Numbered from the stretch's first letter, positions 1-14,800 are shown. The stretch is 64,000 bases of DNA from Plazaster borealis (GCA_021014325.1 CM037474.1:23368488-23432487), one strand, 5' to 3'. The notes: generated from the sequence alone by a model not told the origin. Numbers and translations: made by a program.

Positions 1-210
1 CCCCAGTGTATCAAAGTATTTTCCCGAGCAAACCGTGACGACTACGCGGTTTGAGGTAGGGCATCCAACCGTGATAACAGCGCGGTTAAGGCAGGACACT
101 CGTCTAATATTTGACAGGTGCCCTGCCTCAACCGCGTATATCACAGTTAAGGCAGGGCACCCGTGGATAATTGAGTTTTGCTCGGGGAAAATACTTCGAT
201 ACGCTGGGGT
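1..210. repeat. TIR-bounded short element
   Basis: The first 32 bases and bases 178-210 are near-perfect inverted complements (CCCCAGTGTATCAAAGTATT at the left, its mirror at the right). The interior has inverted copies of a motif containing GGCAGGGCACC and CCGCG. This looks like a miniature inverted-repeat transposable element (MITE). The left end is at the window edge, so the boundary is uncertain. The 85-residue reading frame crossing it is not credible as a gene. Confidence 0.6.
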
Positions 211-299
211 GCTAGTACGACTGATGATGTCAAAATTTCGGAAAAGGAGTACAGCGCCCCAGTTACTGGGTCTAGGCGATATAATGCAATAGTACAATA

Positions 300-660
300 T
301 ATCACAATACTTCGGTGATATAACACAGTAAAATATGGCAATATATCGCAATAAAATATGGCGATATAACGCAATAATAAATGGAGATGTAACGCATTAG
401 TATGGCAATATAACACATTAGTATGGCAATATAACACATTAGTATGGCAGTATAACGCAATAGTATGACATAACACAATAGTATGGTGATAAAATGCAAT
501 ACTTTGGCAATATATTGCAATAAAACACAGCGATATAACGCAATACAACAGCCATACAGCAATATAAGGCATTAGTACAGCCATAAAATGCAATAGTACA
601 GTAGTATTTACACAATGGTGATACAACGCATTAACATGGAAATATATCACAATACAACGG
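300..660. repeat. AT-rich degenerate minisatellite
   Basis: Units of about 20-24 bases based on GTATGGCAATATAACACATT are repeated with drift across the segment. The open frames on the minus strand here are by-products of the repeat. Confidence 0.7.
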
Positions 661-1204
661 CGATATAACCCATTAAAAAAACCACCTATTCTCTAGGAAT
701 TATTGAATAATGAGCCACCCTGAAAATAGCCATTTAAAAAATTAATTTTGGTTGGAAAGTTAACTAAAATGACCTATCTAGGTTTATTAATTCTCTCAAA
801 AAAGAAAAAAAAAACTTGAGGCGGGACAAAATGTATCCTTCCATAAACCATGACACCTTTTAGAAAGGTTACAAATCCTTTGCCAGGGGCGTAGCCAGGA
901 GTTTTTTCGGGGGGGGGGGGAATTGCTTTCTAGTGGGGGGCCCAGGGGCCATGTTTTTCCTTTTTGTGAGGGCACCATTGATTTTGGTCATGGGGAAACC
1001 TTGGGGGGGAGGCATGTGGTCAGATAGTCATCAAGTGTTAAACCACCCTTGGAATCATTGCCATGAGTATTTGTCAATGATAAAATGCTGTGTGAAACTT
1101 AGTGTGTCAAAACAAAATCAAATTTTAAAATTATACTGGAAAATAAGAAAACATAACAAACTACAGTTAATTTGTTCCACTGTATTCTAAGCCTTTTTTC
1201 AACC
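661..1204. other. intergenic, nothing assigned
   Basis: The stretch holds a poly-G run near 910-921 and a short 'ggggcgtagccagg' motif. I see no exon with supporting splice sites. Confidence 0.5.
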
Positions 1205-1602
1205 AGGGCCCAATTTCATGGCTCTGCTTACCACAGAATTCTACACTTAACGGCACCCTGTATGCTTGATTCTATGGGCCTTAAAGAGTGGGTCTGAAAA
1301 AATATATCAGTTTTTATCCCCCAAAATTTAAATCTGAGAAACGTTACTGTCACATACGTGTCTCAGATTGTGTATTCCAACTACGGATTATTCTTCCTGC
1401 GTGGACATAACCGCTCCAGATTTTCGGCGATATCTCATAAATGCGACCACCTTTTGGAATGAAATTTTCACAGGTTAGTTTTATTGTATATCTACATTTA
1501 TATATAGGATTAAATCAATTGAACGGTTCCAAGAACTGAAGGTATACTTTCTCTTTAAGCGCAGAATTCCGTGGTAAGCAGTGCCATGAAATTGGGCCTA
1601 GG
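1205..1602. repeat. nested TIR elements (B-type inside D-type)
   Basis: The outer element begins GGGCCCAATTTCATGGCTCT and ends with the inverted form at about 1600. It is split by a second element (1281-1558) that starts TTAAAG and ends CTTTAA, sharing its interior with the copy at 17762-18155. An uninterrupted relative of the outer element is at 61180-61268. Confidence 0.7.
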
Positions 1603-2492
1603 AAAACATACAAAATACAGACGAAACATGTAGTACATGCTGAAGGAATCAAGCAAAAACTTGTCAAAGTTGTGGGGCGTTGGTGACATTTTTTTTATAA
1701 GTTAGAAGATTTGAGTGAATTACTCAATTAAAAGATTTAAAACAATTTGTATCCTTTAATACATAAACACCTGCTAAATATCTCAAAGTTGAGATATTTA
1801 TGCCGTTCTGTTAGTTAAAAAAATCTGGCATTGTTCCCATAATTGGTAAAAAGGACTTTTTGAAAAGGGAATCTGCAACAGAAGTAGTAATGACATTGTC
1901 AAGTTTATTTGTTGACACTCTGACGTACACCCTTGTACCCAATCAGCTTGGCACTGCGGACTTCATACTCCCATTGTATTCAAATGATTTCTAATTGTTC
2001 ATATATTTTTATAAAGTGCACCATTTCCTGTCTTGCTTTAGATATGTGCTTAGTAGAAAGACACGATAAAGTAGAAATTGAGGCTGATGTCAAAATTTTT
2101 TCAGCATCATAATATGAACCTTAGCATCATACTAAATCAGCTTACTAAAATGGTATTTTATTGTGCGCCTATCTTGTAGTGCTATTCAGCTGTTTGTACA
2201 ATTCCAGTACTTTTTATTTTACAAGTGGTTGTTGGTTGTCTGTATCTTGTTTTTTAGCCTTGTATTTGCTGGTATTAGTTTGAAGGTTTTGTAATTTTGG
2301 ATATCTGTTTACTCTGGTCATTTTAGGTTTTTTACACCATTTTACTTGCCTCTTACTTTTTAGTGGTGTTTTCCTTCCTTTGGGTGGATTATTGGCGGGT
2401 TGTTTTGCTTCATTTTGTCTTGTTTGTGGTTTCCCTAATCAATTTGTAAAGCGCATACAGACCTTTTGTTTTATGTGCTACATAAATGTTTG

Positions 2493-2493
<1 letters not shown>
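1603..2493. other. intergenic, upstream of gene 1
   Basis: AT-rich DNA with no supported exon. A 5' untranslated exon or promoter of gene 1 could lie here or further up, but I cannot place one. Confidence 0.4.

Positions 2494-2546
<53 letters not shown>
2494..2546. repeat. (TAT)n microsatellite
   Basis: Uninterrupted trinucleotide run of about 17 units, some 200 bases upstream of the gene 1 start codon. Confidence 0.95.
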
Positions 2547-2548
<2 letters not shown>

Positions 2549-2750
2549 CCGGTCGGCTTATCTGTCAAGTTGCTAAGCATGTATACCTGTTTGGGTATAT
2601 TTGTTTTTTTGAAGCCCTTGAACTTTGATCAAAAACAGTAAACCAGAGATGTATACAATGCGAGTGTTGTCTGTGTAACACAATTTAGTATTTTGTGCAC
2701 TAGGAAGGTGCATGAGCTTGTAAGTGGGTTGTTGACTCTCTTCTGCAAAG

Positions 2751-2820
2751 ATGAAGTCACTTGGATACTTCACTCTGATTTTGATTTGGGCAGCTTTTTC
2801 GTCTGCTAATGTTTGCAAAC
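2751..2820 (+). CDS. gene 1 exon 1: signal peptide
   Basis: Encodes residues 1-23, starting MKSLGYFTLILIWAAFSSA, a short basic start followed by a hydrophobic core and small residues suited to signal peptidase cleavage near residue 19. Donor AAAC|GTGAGT; ends in phase 1. TCTTCTGCAAAG just before the ATG could itself be a splice acceptor for a 5' untranslated exon. Confidence 0.85.
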
Positions 2821-5800
2821 GTGAGTTGATAAACTTGTATCTTTGGTTTGAAGAGAAAGTTGTTCCTTGTTTTAGGTTAGGATGTATCTGAATTAACGGC
2901 TACAGCTACGGCAATGACAATTGCTAACGTTGCAAAGGACATTCTCTACTTCATCGCATGATGACGCAATGACCCAGCCGTAGCAATAGCCGTAGCAATA
3001 GCCGTAGCAATAGCTGTAGCAATAGCCGTAGCAATAGCCGTAGCAATAGCCGCAGTCGTCAATTCGGACGCAATTGACAATTCTCTGAATATGTAGCTCT
3101 GTACCTTCAGGGAGTTAATCTCTAGACCACTACTCATTTGGCATGATATTTTTCTCTCAAATCTTGTGAAATAATCTTCAACCCAGCTATTGTTAGGCAG
3201 GTGTGGCCCCTCCCTCTTCACCCCCTAAGCATTTCTAGTACTAGAAAGCTTCCTCAACCCATCATACTCCAACAGTTTACTTATTGGAACAGTACACAAC
3301 CCATCATACTCCAACAATTTATGTACTGGAACAGTACACAACCCATCATAGTCCAACAGGTCCTGTGCTTCTGGACTGTGATTTAGTGGGTACTTTTCAC
3401 AGTACTAGACCATCCAAATTTCAATAAATCATCTGTTTGATTTTGGCAGGCCTGGGGTGGTTGGGGTTAATGATCGACCCATTAATTATGGTGAAAGTAG
3501 ATTCGTTATCCTTCAAAATTCCACATTAGCTAAATACCGGTATGTACTTTATACACACTGTTGATTCTACATATATTGGGATGATTTGCTTTTGTCTGCA
3601 TCCCACACACTCTGTGTCTGCAGTGGGTCTACGTGTTTTTTGTAACCGGTTCTGTCCAAAGAGGCATTGTCAGACATAGCCCCGGGATACTTCTTACAAA
3701 GTTGAATTTCTTCATGACAACAGGGTAGAAGCTCTCCCCAAGTGAGTCTATGGTTATTGGAACATTCCCAATTTCGATGGAACATCCTAGAGCAGGCACC
3801 CCACAATATGTTTTTTCTTTCTTCCGATGTGTTTTTTCTTGTTGACAGTCAGAACAATTAGGCTCTCTTAAAGATGTGTTTGGGAATGTTGGCAAAATGT
3901 TGTCAATGGTACCCAGTATTGTTCAATCTGGAAAGATAAAATGAACTATATAAGTAATGATGGTAAAACAGAACCACAATATTTGTTCTCTTTGTCATCT
4001 AGATAATAAGTGTGCTTGTTATGCTGGCCAAATGATGCTACTGGTATTATTTAAACCATTACTCTGTGAATCAAGATATAAAATATACTTGTACAACCAC
4101 TAGTATGCTGTTTTTGATTAAAGATGGTACAGCATTTGTAACGCTGGCAAAACTGCAACCACTGGTATGGTCTCTTTGAATCAAGATGCTGTACAAAAAA
4201 ATGCTACAACCACTGGTATTCTCTTTGAATTAAAATAGAGAACATCATTGGTAGTGTATACAACTGAAACCATGCTTACTCTCTTTGAATCAAGATGGTG
4301 TACAAATTTTGGTATAAATGCTGAAAAAACTATTGAACATTGAAAGGAAAAGAATGTCATTTGGATCATATTCACTAAAGAAGGGGCAGAAAAAATACCA
4401 TTCATGTTCACTGCACGTAAAGGTATACTAATACAGGATTGGTAGAGCTGACAAAATAGTCTCAGACAGTGTTCATGTTTTGTATGATCAACCTTATACA
4501 TGAAATAACAAACATGTGAAAATTTGGGCCTAGTTCGTAGTGTGAGTTGGGGAAAAAAAGTGACAAACCATGCACAATTTTCAGGATGTAGACACATTGT
4601 CCTTAATTTTGGTAACAACCGAAATCAGATGTTATTCTTGTTTTAGGTTTTCACATACAGTTTTCTCAAATATGACTTCATTTCAGAGGGAAATATTTCT
4701 GAGAAAAAAATATGTTCTAGTATGAACTTCATAATCAGTAAACTTTCAGACTAAACTTAAACAATGATGTTTTTTATCCTTACCAATCCTGAGTAGGCCC
4801 TAATACCTTTAAATTTATCAAATTGGTGGTTGTCAAATGTTCACTTTACAAATCATATCTTTCATGATACCATGTGATAAGATACTTTTGACAATTGCTG
4901 GACTTTTGCCAAGGAGGCAAGAGATAAGATTTCTGTACATTAATAAGTCACTTAGTAACAAATCTATTCAACAGAGTATTGCAGAGTTCTAGATTTATCT
5001 TTACAAAAATGGATGCCTTGAATATGACACCACAACCTCAACGCAACACCCTCACTGAGGTCGAAGGAAGACCAATCACTAGGGACCATTAGAATACAGT
5101 GCAGTTACAGGATGCCTGGGCATATATGACGTTCAATAATAAAGCAGACAGCAAGACAAAGAATTGTCTTTAAAGGCATCGTACACGTTTGGAAATTGTT
5201 AAAGACCAGTATTCTCACTTGGTGTATCCCAACATATGCATAAAATAACAAGCCTGTGAAAATTTGGGCTCAGTTGGTCATCGAAGTTGCAAGAAAATGA
5301 TGAAAGAAAAAACACCCTTGTTGGAAAAATTTGTGTGCTTTCAGATAGGAATAAAAACTTCTTGCAAGAACTTTTTATTATTTTTTAGTGAGAAATTACC
5401 TCTTTCTCAAAAACTACGTTACTTCAGTGGGAGTCTTTTCCTACAATGTTTTATACTATCAACAGCTCTCCGTTGCTTGTTACCAAGTAAATTTTTATGC
5501 TAATATTTGTTTTGAGTCATTACCAAACGTGTACGATACCTTTAACTATATGTGAACATTTGTGAACATTTTTAAAGCAAAACTGAAAACTTTCCTTTTT
5601 GATAATTAATTGCGTGCTTTTGTTCAGTATGAGAGGCAAATGTCTCTCTTTTTAATCCAACTTTATTAATTGGGCTTTTTAGCTTTTTAAAGTTTCTCAT
5701 CTGCCTAAGTCATGTCATTTGAGACCGACACTTCACAACATTGTAGTTGTGCGTTTTTTATTTGTCTTAAGTATTTCTTAATCTGTTTACCTTAAATTGT

Positions 5801-8800
5801 TCAGTATTTCTTAAATTGTTCCTATTTGTAAAGCACCATGGGACCCTTTTGGGGGTTATAAGGGGGCTATATAAAAGCTGTTTAATATTATAATATTATT
5901 ATATAGGATTGAAACAATCGAACGGTTCCAAAATCCAAAGGTGTACTTTGCCTTTATCTCTCGATCCTCTGTATTTGTCTTTCTCAACTTCAGCTGTGGA
6001 TAGACATCAAGCAGTCAGCCAGTCATACAAGATAGATACCAAACAGGCCCTCTATGGTCTCCTCAGAGCTTGCCCTCCTGTGGGCGCCGAACTTGATGAG
6101 AATCTACAATACGAGATCCTGAATGAAGATCTCAAACATGGATTAAGACTTCTGAACTCCAGAACCGGAGAATTCAGCTATGAGTAAGTTTGCCCATCAT
6201 GAGCCCCTTGTCACACCAGTCAAATTTCCTGGGAATTTCCCAGAGAAAATGTCATTGACATTTTAAAATTTCATCCTGGCAAACTGCCAGGAAATGACAA
6301 TTCCGCACAAAATAGCTACCCTGTCATGGGTGTTGGGGTAAAGCAAAAATAACTCTGTGGTTAACATTCTGAATGTTCATTTTTCTCAAGAAAGTTGCAG
6401 TGGGGTGGAGATGGGATCAAAATTCATAGGGTTTTCCTGAGGTTTTCTTGGGAATTGACTGGTATTGTGATGTACACTTGTCAATGCTGTCGGCCTGGTT
6501 TCACAAAAGAAGTTTTACTGACCTTTTTCTTGTGCTTTGTTTTCATTGATAAATTGAAGAATGTAAAACTAAAAAAAGACGGGTAAAAAGTTCTTCGATC
6601 GTGCTCTTCTCCATCTAATATGAATACAACATTAAAGGTAGGGTCATACTTGGTAACGACCCCACTTAAAAACAAAATTCTTATCTGAAAGCCTACTTGC
6701 GCTATAAAGAAATTATTTCGTCTGAAGTACCCCCGTACTGTAGATTAGAAATCAATAAAAGTGTGTTGAAAAATTTGAATTTCCAAAGATTGCCTAAATG
6801 CGATGTCTGGAGATTCAAATTTCCATGGCGTTTCGTTTGTGAGTGCTGCGGCCAGTGATGTGGTTGGTACCCGCTGTCACCTCACTAAACGTGGCTGGAT
6901 TCATCGTTCTTGATGAAAATACAGTGACACTTTTTCCCTGTTTTCTCAACAAATAGTCACTGTATTCAGCTGAAACTTTCACAGGTGACTTTTATTGATA
7001 ATTTGGCCTATAAATCGGCATTTCAGTGACAAAAACTAATCTACGACACAACCTTTGAACCCTAGATGCTTGGTTTTGTTTCGATAGGCCAGCTAGTGAC
7101 TTTGATGGAATTACCACCTTCTACTACCGGGTCTCATCAGATAGGCAGGGTGCCAGCTTTCCAGCCAAGGTCACAATCCACATTAGGAGTGACCCCAACC
7201 TGCCGCTGTTGGAGGTGCACAATATCACCTCAGTGGAGGGTACCTATGTGCGCCTTGGGGTGCAGGTTTCCCTCCGTGCGGACAGCAGTGACAGAGCTAG
7301 GCTGAAGGTTTCATTATGTAACTGCAATCAGCTTTTGGAGTGTCACCCAGATACAAGTAAGAGGCAATTTAATCTGAAAAGAAACAATTAAAGTAAATGG
7401 ATTTAAAGGCATCATACACGTTTGGTAATTGTCAAAGACCAGTGTTCTCATTTGGTGTATCCCAACATATGCATAAAATAACAAGCCTGTGAAAATTTGG
7501 GCTCAATTGGTCATCGAAGTTGCAAGAAAATGATGAAGAAAAAAAACACCCTTGTACAAATTTGTGTGCTTTCAGATAGGAATAAAAACTTCTTGCAAGA
7601 AGTTTTTATTATTTTAGTGAGAAATTACCTCTTTCTCAATAACTACGTTACTTCAGAGGGAGTCGTTTTCTCACAATGTTTTTTACTATCAACAGCTCTC
7701 TATTGCTCGTTACCAAGTCATATTTTATGCTAATATATATTTTGAGTAATTACCAAACGTGTACGATGCCTTTAAGCAAACAAAATTGGACGATTAATAA
7801 ATGTTTCCAATGAGTGTACTGCTTCATCACAATTCCTTGCCATCCAGTACAATTGACATTTCCTAATGCTTGCCTCCCTCCATCCTACCATCAATCCAGT
7901 CTCATGTGGCGTGTCGTGGCCGAGCGGTCTAGTTCACCGGACCCAAGCTCTGGTGTTGTCTGCAGCAGAGTGTGGGTTCGAATCCTGCCCTTGAGCAAGG
8001 AACTTAACCATAATTGCTTGAAAAAAGTTGATAAGGTAGTGCATTCTGCTCTACCAGCCAGGCTCCTTGTGGATGATACCCATGCTTACATCCTTATGGA
8101 CTGTGAAGGGGGTAATTAGTCTGTTTCAGCCCCAGGAGTAGGTGGCTGGTGGCAGCTGATTTGGGTCGAGCCCAAATCAGTTAAGTGTAGCCCTCACCTT
8201 GAAATTGCCGTCTGGCCTTGTGATGTTAGGCGATCTGTCATAAAAATAAATAAAAATAAATAAATAAACTAGACTTTAAGTGTTTGTGAACAAACACAAA
8301 GCTGTTCCATGTTTTTTTTACATGCTCAACAGGTTTAAAACTGAAAATAATTTGAAAATTGGCTGTGTAGTTCTTGAGATATGGTCTATCTTCTAGTTGA
8401 CCCGGAAGTAAAGGTCAACATTGGGTCATGGTAACCGAAGTTTAATCTTTAATGCTCGAAGGATCTATAACTGAAAAGAAATTGAACATCGGTTGTGTAG
8501 TTCTTGAGATATGGTCCCACTTCCGGTTGACCCGGAAGTTAAGGTCAATATGAAGTCACGGTAACCCAAGTTCAATCTTCAATGCTCAAAGGATCTATAA
8601 CTGAAAAGAAATTGAACATCGGTTGTGTAGTTCTTGAGATATGGTCCCACTTCCGGTTGACCCGGAAGTTAAGGTCAATATGAAGTCACGGTAACCCAAG
8701 TTCAATCTTCAATGCTCTAAGGGTCTATAACTGAAAATAAATTGAAAATCGGGTGTGTACTTCTTGAGATATGGTCCCACTTCCGGTTGACCCGGAACTA

Positions 8801-11800
8801 AAGGTCAACATGGTGTCACGATAACCCAAGGCTAATCTCCAATGCCCAGGGAGTCTATAACTGAAAAAAGTTTGAAAATCGGCTTTGGTCTTCTCGAGAT
8901 ATGGTGCTGCAAAGATTAACTAATTAAAGCTTTGAATTACCGTAATTTGACACCTGATGACGTCACAGTAACAAAAATGTGTTTTTCATACTAATAAATT
9001 TGATAAGGAACACGATGGTATATAACTTATTCCAATCCAATGCCTTTTAACGAAAACCCTATTAGAACGTCCTCTCGGTTAGGATTCCAATATCATGGCA
9101 GTCTTTGACGCTTGCGCAATCACGGCACAATTTGCCAGCTAGCCATGGGGCCCGGGTCCGATTTGTCACTTCATCGTTAATTATCTTGGAAATACATTGT
9201 ACCTTGATTAGTTTTAATGGTCTGGAATAACTCTTAGTGAAAGCATTCGTGTTTTAAAATAAAATTTCTTTCTTTTAGGTAACTCTCGTAGTCTTTGTTA
9301 TTTCAATACAACTTTGCGTGCAGCAATATTTGTAAGAAACATTGAACGCTAGGGGGCGTTCCACACGAATCGATTGCGCATGCTCGCTTTTGCGATGGGT
9401 GATTGCGCAAAGTCAAAATGCTGCAATGAAGAATGAAGAGATTCAATGTTTTTGATCACATGCCGGTTGTGTAAACAGGTTTTTTTACTTGAAATGTTGT
9501 TTATGAAACTGCTGTTACACGGGTCGCCAACTGTTTCAGAAACGGCTACACGTTTAAAAGATATAACCGTGAATGCGCAGGCAGCCTGTTTCGGATACAC
9601 GGTTTAAGTGACAGATCTTACGGTTAAACGTTCACAATTGTATGGTTCGGATAAATGTTGAAAAATTCACTTGAAAAGTGCTGTGAAATGCTGACCATAA
9701 TAATTGCGATCACGATTTGCACAGCAAACGATCCCATGCCACACACACCCTTATCGTTTCCAATTTACAGGCTTAAGTCTTTGTTATTTCATTACTTTGC
9801 ATGCGGCATTAGTTGCAAGAAACATTGAACGCTAGAGGGCGTTGCACAACAAATCGATTGCACATAATCGTTTATTTTGCAGGCCGGGTGATTGCGCAAA
9901 TTCAAAATGTTGCAGTGAAGACCCAATGTTTTTTATCGTTTGAGTGGTTGTGTTAATGGGTTTTTTGTTAATGAAACGCGTGTTACCAACCATTTAAGAT
10001 ACGGTTAAACAATTAGAAAAACAACTGTAAATGCTCAGGCTTTGTAAGCCTACGGTCACACGTTTAACCATCCGATCAACCGGTTAAACATCTGCGTTAT
10101 TACAGTTCGGATAAAATAATGTTAAAAAATCAACCTCAAAAAGTGTCGCAAAATTTGTTAAAAAATCAACCTCAAAAAGTGTCGCGAAAATTGGACTATA
10201 ATAAATGCGAACGGTTAAGCCCGGTTCATACTTCCTGCGAATGCGAATTCGAATGCGAAGCGAATTTGACATGAATTTGACGTCACAAGTCTGTTTTCGC
10301 TGCGAATATTCGCAAAAGTCGAGCTTGGCTCAACTCTTTCGAATTATTTGTTGCGAATTTGTGACATCAATATTCACTTCGCATTAGCATTCGCAGGAAG
10401 TATGAACTGGGCTTTACACATGTAACTGACCGTTTCAGAAACGGTTACGGGTTTACTAAAAAATAACTGTAAATGCATGTAAAGCTAAATGCTGTTGTAT
10501 TAAAATTGTAAATGTAACAATTTTTCTACCCTGAAATGGTATTCTTGTTTTGGCTAAAACAGTACATTCATATATGAGATAAGTGTATTGTAATTTTTGC
10601 TCTTCACACCCCCAAATCCAGCACTGACCGTTTAGCCATGGAAAAGCTCATTTCTCTTTTCTACACCTAGCCCTTTCCTCAATCAATTCCTTTTATTGAT
10701 TTATTGCAACCACCAGTAAGTTTTTTGCTACACGGCAGTTTTCTGAAGTAATGCCTTTGCATAAGAAACCTAAAACATCGTTTTCCGGCGAACGGGACCC
10801 AAGCGCAAACAATTCTACCACGCCGGCACATCGTTACAGAACACGGCGGTCTATTTTTCACGTCCACGCTGCACTGAAACCCGAATAACGATCTTATTTG
10901 AGCGGTCAGAAGACGCTGCGCTGGAGAGAGACAAAATAATATTATTCTCGAGTGAGCGAACGTAGACTTGTGTCAGTCGGCGTCAGGGATGATGACTCTA
11001 TGTATATTCTACAAAAAACGCAATTGAACACGGGTCATAAAGGGTTTAGGACTTGATCGCGAGTTGCAAAAAGCAAAAAACTGCACCGTTAAACTCGTAT
11101 AGCGCCCTCAATCGTTTAAAATTTGACACTTTTCGTATATAAACACAAATTAAATTCTAGGCATTAGTACCCATGGCGTTAAATTTGCCTGAGAATTTGG
11201 GTTTTTTCTCGACTGACTATGTTTTAATAAGTTTTGATCCTTTTAAACTGACCGTCAATAAAATCTTTTCTTGTTTTAAGAAACATTTGTGTACTCTAGG
11301 ACGTTAAATTTGAGCTTAATTGAAAAATTATGTTTCTAGAAGTCGGATTTGTTTTCACAATCCCCATGTGTTTGAACACGGGTGAAAACGCCCGATAAAT
11401 TTCGTCATGATGACGTCGTTCTGCATTTTAGGCCGGCAATTTCATCTACATTATCCCAGAAGTCTAAAACTGAAAAAAGTTTGACTATCGGGGGTATATT
11501 TTTTGAGATATGGCGGTAATAAGATTGGCTAATTAAATATTCATGTCATTATAACTTAGTAAACTAATTAATTAATTGAAGCTAATTAGATTTTACAACA
11601 ACTTCATGGCCTAAGCTTCAATATGATATAGGATTTAAGTCTTTCATATTCACTAAAAATGTTATTAGGAATAAACAAAATCGTGTTCAAATGCTATGGG
11701 GATTTAGGCAGATAGAAAGAATAATAATAAAAACAATAAAAATCTCGACGAAAACAAAACCTGTTCCGACTGTAGGTCGGAACAGCTAATAAAAATCTCG

Positions 11801-14800
11801 ACGAAAACAAAACCTGTTCCGACTGTAGGTTGGAACAGCTAATAAAAATCTCGACGAAAACAAAAGCTGTTCCGACTGTAGGTCGGAACAGCTAATAAAA
11901 AGGATCAACTCTTATCTTCATTTGACATTATATGACATTTTTATCCTTGAGAAATTTTTGGCTTTGTTTGTGGCAATTTTACATTAAAATTCCCAACAAA
12001 CAAAAATCCCCTTACTTAGTATGTACATTCGAACAGAACGTGGCTTCAAGAATGCTCTGTATTATATTATGTATGTCCAGCAAGCTGTGAGTGCCCATTG
12101 ACCTTGCCAACTGGATGGGTACTAGCGGATGGATTACAGCGACGATATCAAAACGATGAGCTGAAGGACTTGGATGCCTCTCATCTGAACCTCACCTTGA
12201 AGTAGGTGCCAAATGTCATTTTATTTTGTTTAAAATAATTTGGGGTTGAACAAAGAAAAAATTTGAGTAGAGCAAGATTTGAACCTGCGACCTCCGGATT
12301 AACATGCCGGCGCTCTACCAACAGAGCTGTCTAGCCCTATGTTGGCGGTCTCCCTATTTTTGTCAATATCTTTGTTCAAGGGTGCCAGTCGGAAGCAATT
12401 CAACCTGTAACTGCCGTACAGCCAGGGATCACACCCAAGTTAACAATACAACCTGGGAAGCGGCAGAAGAGGGATCACCTTCAGGGGATGCAACTTTTTG
12501 TTTCAAATATAAAGTAATAAACCACAACAAAAACTGAATGGGTAAATTTTAAACAATTTTGGTTCGAACAAAGAAAAATTTACTCATTTTGTTTCCCCCC
12601 AATTTTTTTTAAAGGGATTGTATACGTTTGGTAATTGGAACCTACTGTTTTTTTTTCAATCCTGTATAGTTGTAGATATATACCATCTGGAATACACAAT
12701 CTGAGAAATGTTACTGTCAGTAATGCTTCTCAGATTCAAATTTTTGGGGGATAAAAATTGATATATTTTTCCAATATCCCCAGTACTTCGAAGTGAAAAG
12801 TTTCTTAAAATGCATTATACTATCCAAAGCTGCTGTACTTCTTACCAAGTAAGTTTTTATTGCCATTAATTTTCAGAGTCATTACCAAATGTGTACAGAA
12901 AGCTGAAATTAATCAATACAGGCAAACCATGTGTAATAAACTGCAGTTTTTTAGAAGGCTACTTACTATCATAACCAAGTGAAACCAATAGTAGTGTCTA
13001 TGTGTACATTGATGTGTTACAGAACTCAACTGCACAGTCATGGGTTGTTTTGCCTTGATGTACACGCTGTCCACTGGAACGTGGACATGGAATCTCAGCC
13101 CGTCTCATATGTTCAGCGTAAACTCCACATCAACATCACCACTTCCGCCTCCCGAACCACCGGGCCGGGTCGAGAGGCCCCTGAGCCGTTGCAGTTGGAG
13201 ACCATGGAGGGACAGGTCATTCAGTTCGTTGGTTTACGTGTCCGTGAGAGCGACGACACCAAAGGAATGTATCGTGCCAAGGTTTCAGTGGATCATGGAG
13301 GCATGCTGAGTGTAAAACAAGACGAGATGTCAAATGTCATTTTCTATCCAAAGGTATTAAACAAACAAATCTTTAAAAAAATAAGTCCTCATTATGGACT
13401 TTTACAAAAGCTTAGAAATTCATTTATGATGAAGACCACTTTGCTTTATTTCATTTCATTTATTTCATTTCATTTCATTTCATTTATCAATTCTGGGGTA
13501 AGGACTCTCAGAAAAGCGAACTATACTAGCCAGGAACCACATGGACAACGAAGGAAAATTCAGTTTTAGACGGAGGAAAACTCCAGAGAATTATTCCAGG
13601 GAAAACGCACGTATTTATAGGTAGGGACTGCAAACCCAATCCACATGGTGCCCCCAGTGGGATTCGAACTGGGGTCCGAGAGGTGGAAGGTGAGGAAAGA
13701 TACAACTTTGCCGACCTGACCGCCCATGCTTGTTTTTGTTTTTTAAAAGTAAAGCCAGAATGTCTCAAGGATCAAGGTCACTAGACCAACACTGAATTAT
13801 TGTATATTTGCTTTCTTAGAAGATGTTTGAGATTAAGAGTTTCAAACAAGGATCTTCTTGAAATGTTCATACAGGGCGAAATACAGGATGAAAAACAATC
13901 CTTTGAATACACATGAGCACCAGAACTGCCAACTCTTCCTGATTCTGCAGAAAATTCTCTAAGAAGTAAACCATCTTCCATTGTTCTGATGAACAAATTT
14001 GAAAATCTCCCGGATTATGGAAACTTTGTCCCTATTATGTTGAATATAATTCTAAATAATCTCCCTGATTGCAAGATGCAAATGTTGGCAGCTCTGATGT
14101 GTACATAGGCCCATTTTCATAGAGCCGCTTAAGCACAAAAAGTAGCTAAGCGCATACAAATTACGCTTTCTAGAATAAGGTTACCAGCTAAAATAACGTT
14201 CAATATGTACGATTTGTGGCTGGTATCCTGCTCCTTGATGCTTAGCAGAAATTTGTTAAGCACTATTTGCTGCTTAAGCAGCTCTATGAAATTTGGCCCA
14301 GATGAGAAAAATACAACATTTGATCAATTTGGCAAGGAATTGTGATCTTTATTGATAGGAATCCAGGAGTGAAGATTGGGAACCCGTAGATAATCTGAGG
14401 GAATATGAACAACTGGATCGCTTTGAGAACTTCTATGAACACTATGAAGCTCCTGATGACTTTCTGTCAGGTGTCAGCAGGAAGAAATTCTTGATGTTTG
14501 TTGGTGAGTGTTCCCCTCTATAGATTCCAGATCATCTCAATCCGTTCCAAATATCCATAGAAAACATCAAGTCAACCAAGATTACTCGTTGATGTGTTTG
14601 GTTTACACTGTGTGCTTTCTGAGAAGGCCAAAGGCTTCTTAACCTCCTTGATCAAGGCTATCTTGTGAGCTGTCCTTTTGCCCCAGTAGTTATCCACGCA
14701 CAGAGTCCGCAAGGACAATACAAAGTCTCATATGACACTCATATAGTCCACGTACGGAGTCCGTCAGGATGACAGCCTTGATCCTTCTGTATTCAAAAGC

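Noticed and set aside
147..650. 167-codon minus-strand frame rich in Cys, Tyr and His
   Set aside because: Generated by the AT-rich minisatellite at 300-660 and the TIR element at 1-210.
2946..3221. 91-codon frame with an Ala-Ile-Ala-Thr run
   Set aside because: Artefact of the 12-bp minisatellite in intron 1.
13021..13037. Use of the earlier AG at 13021-13022 as exon 5 acceptor
   Set aside because: It would put exon 5 out of frame with exon 4; the AG at 13036-13037 keeps the long open frame.
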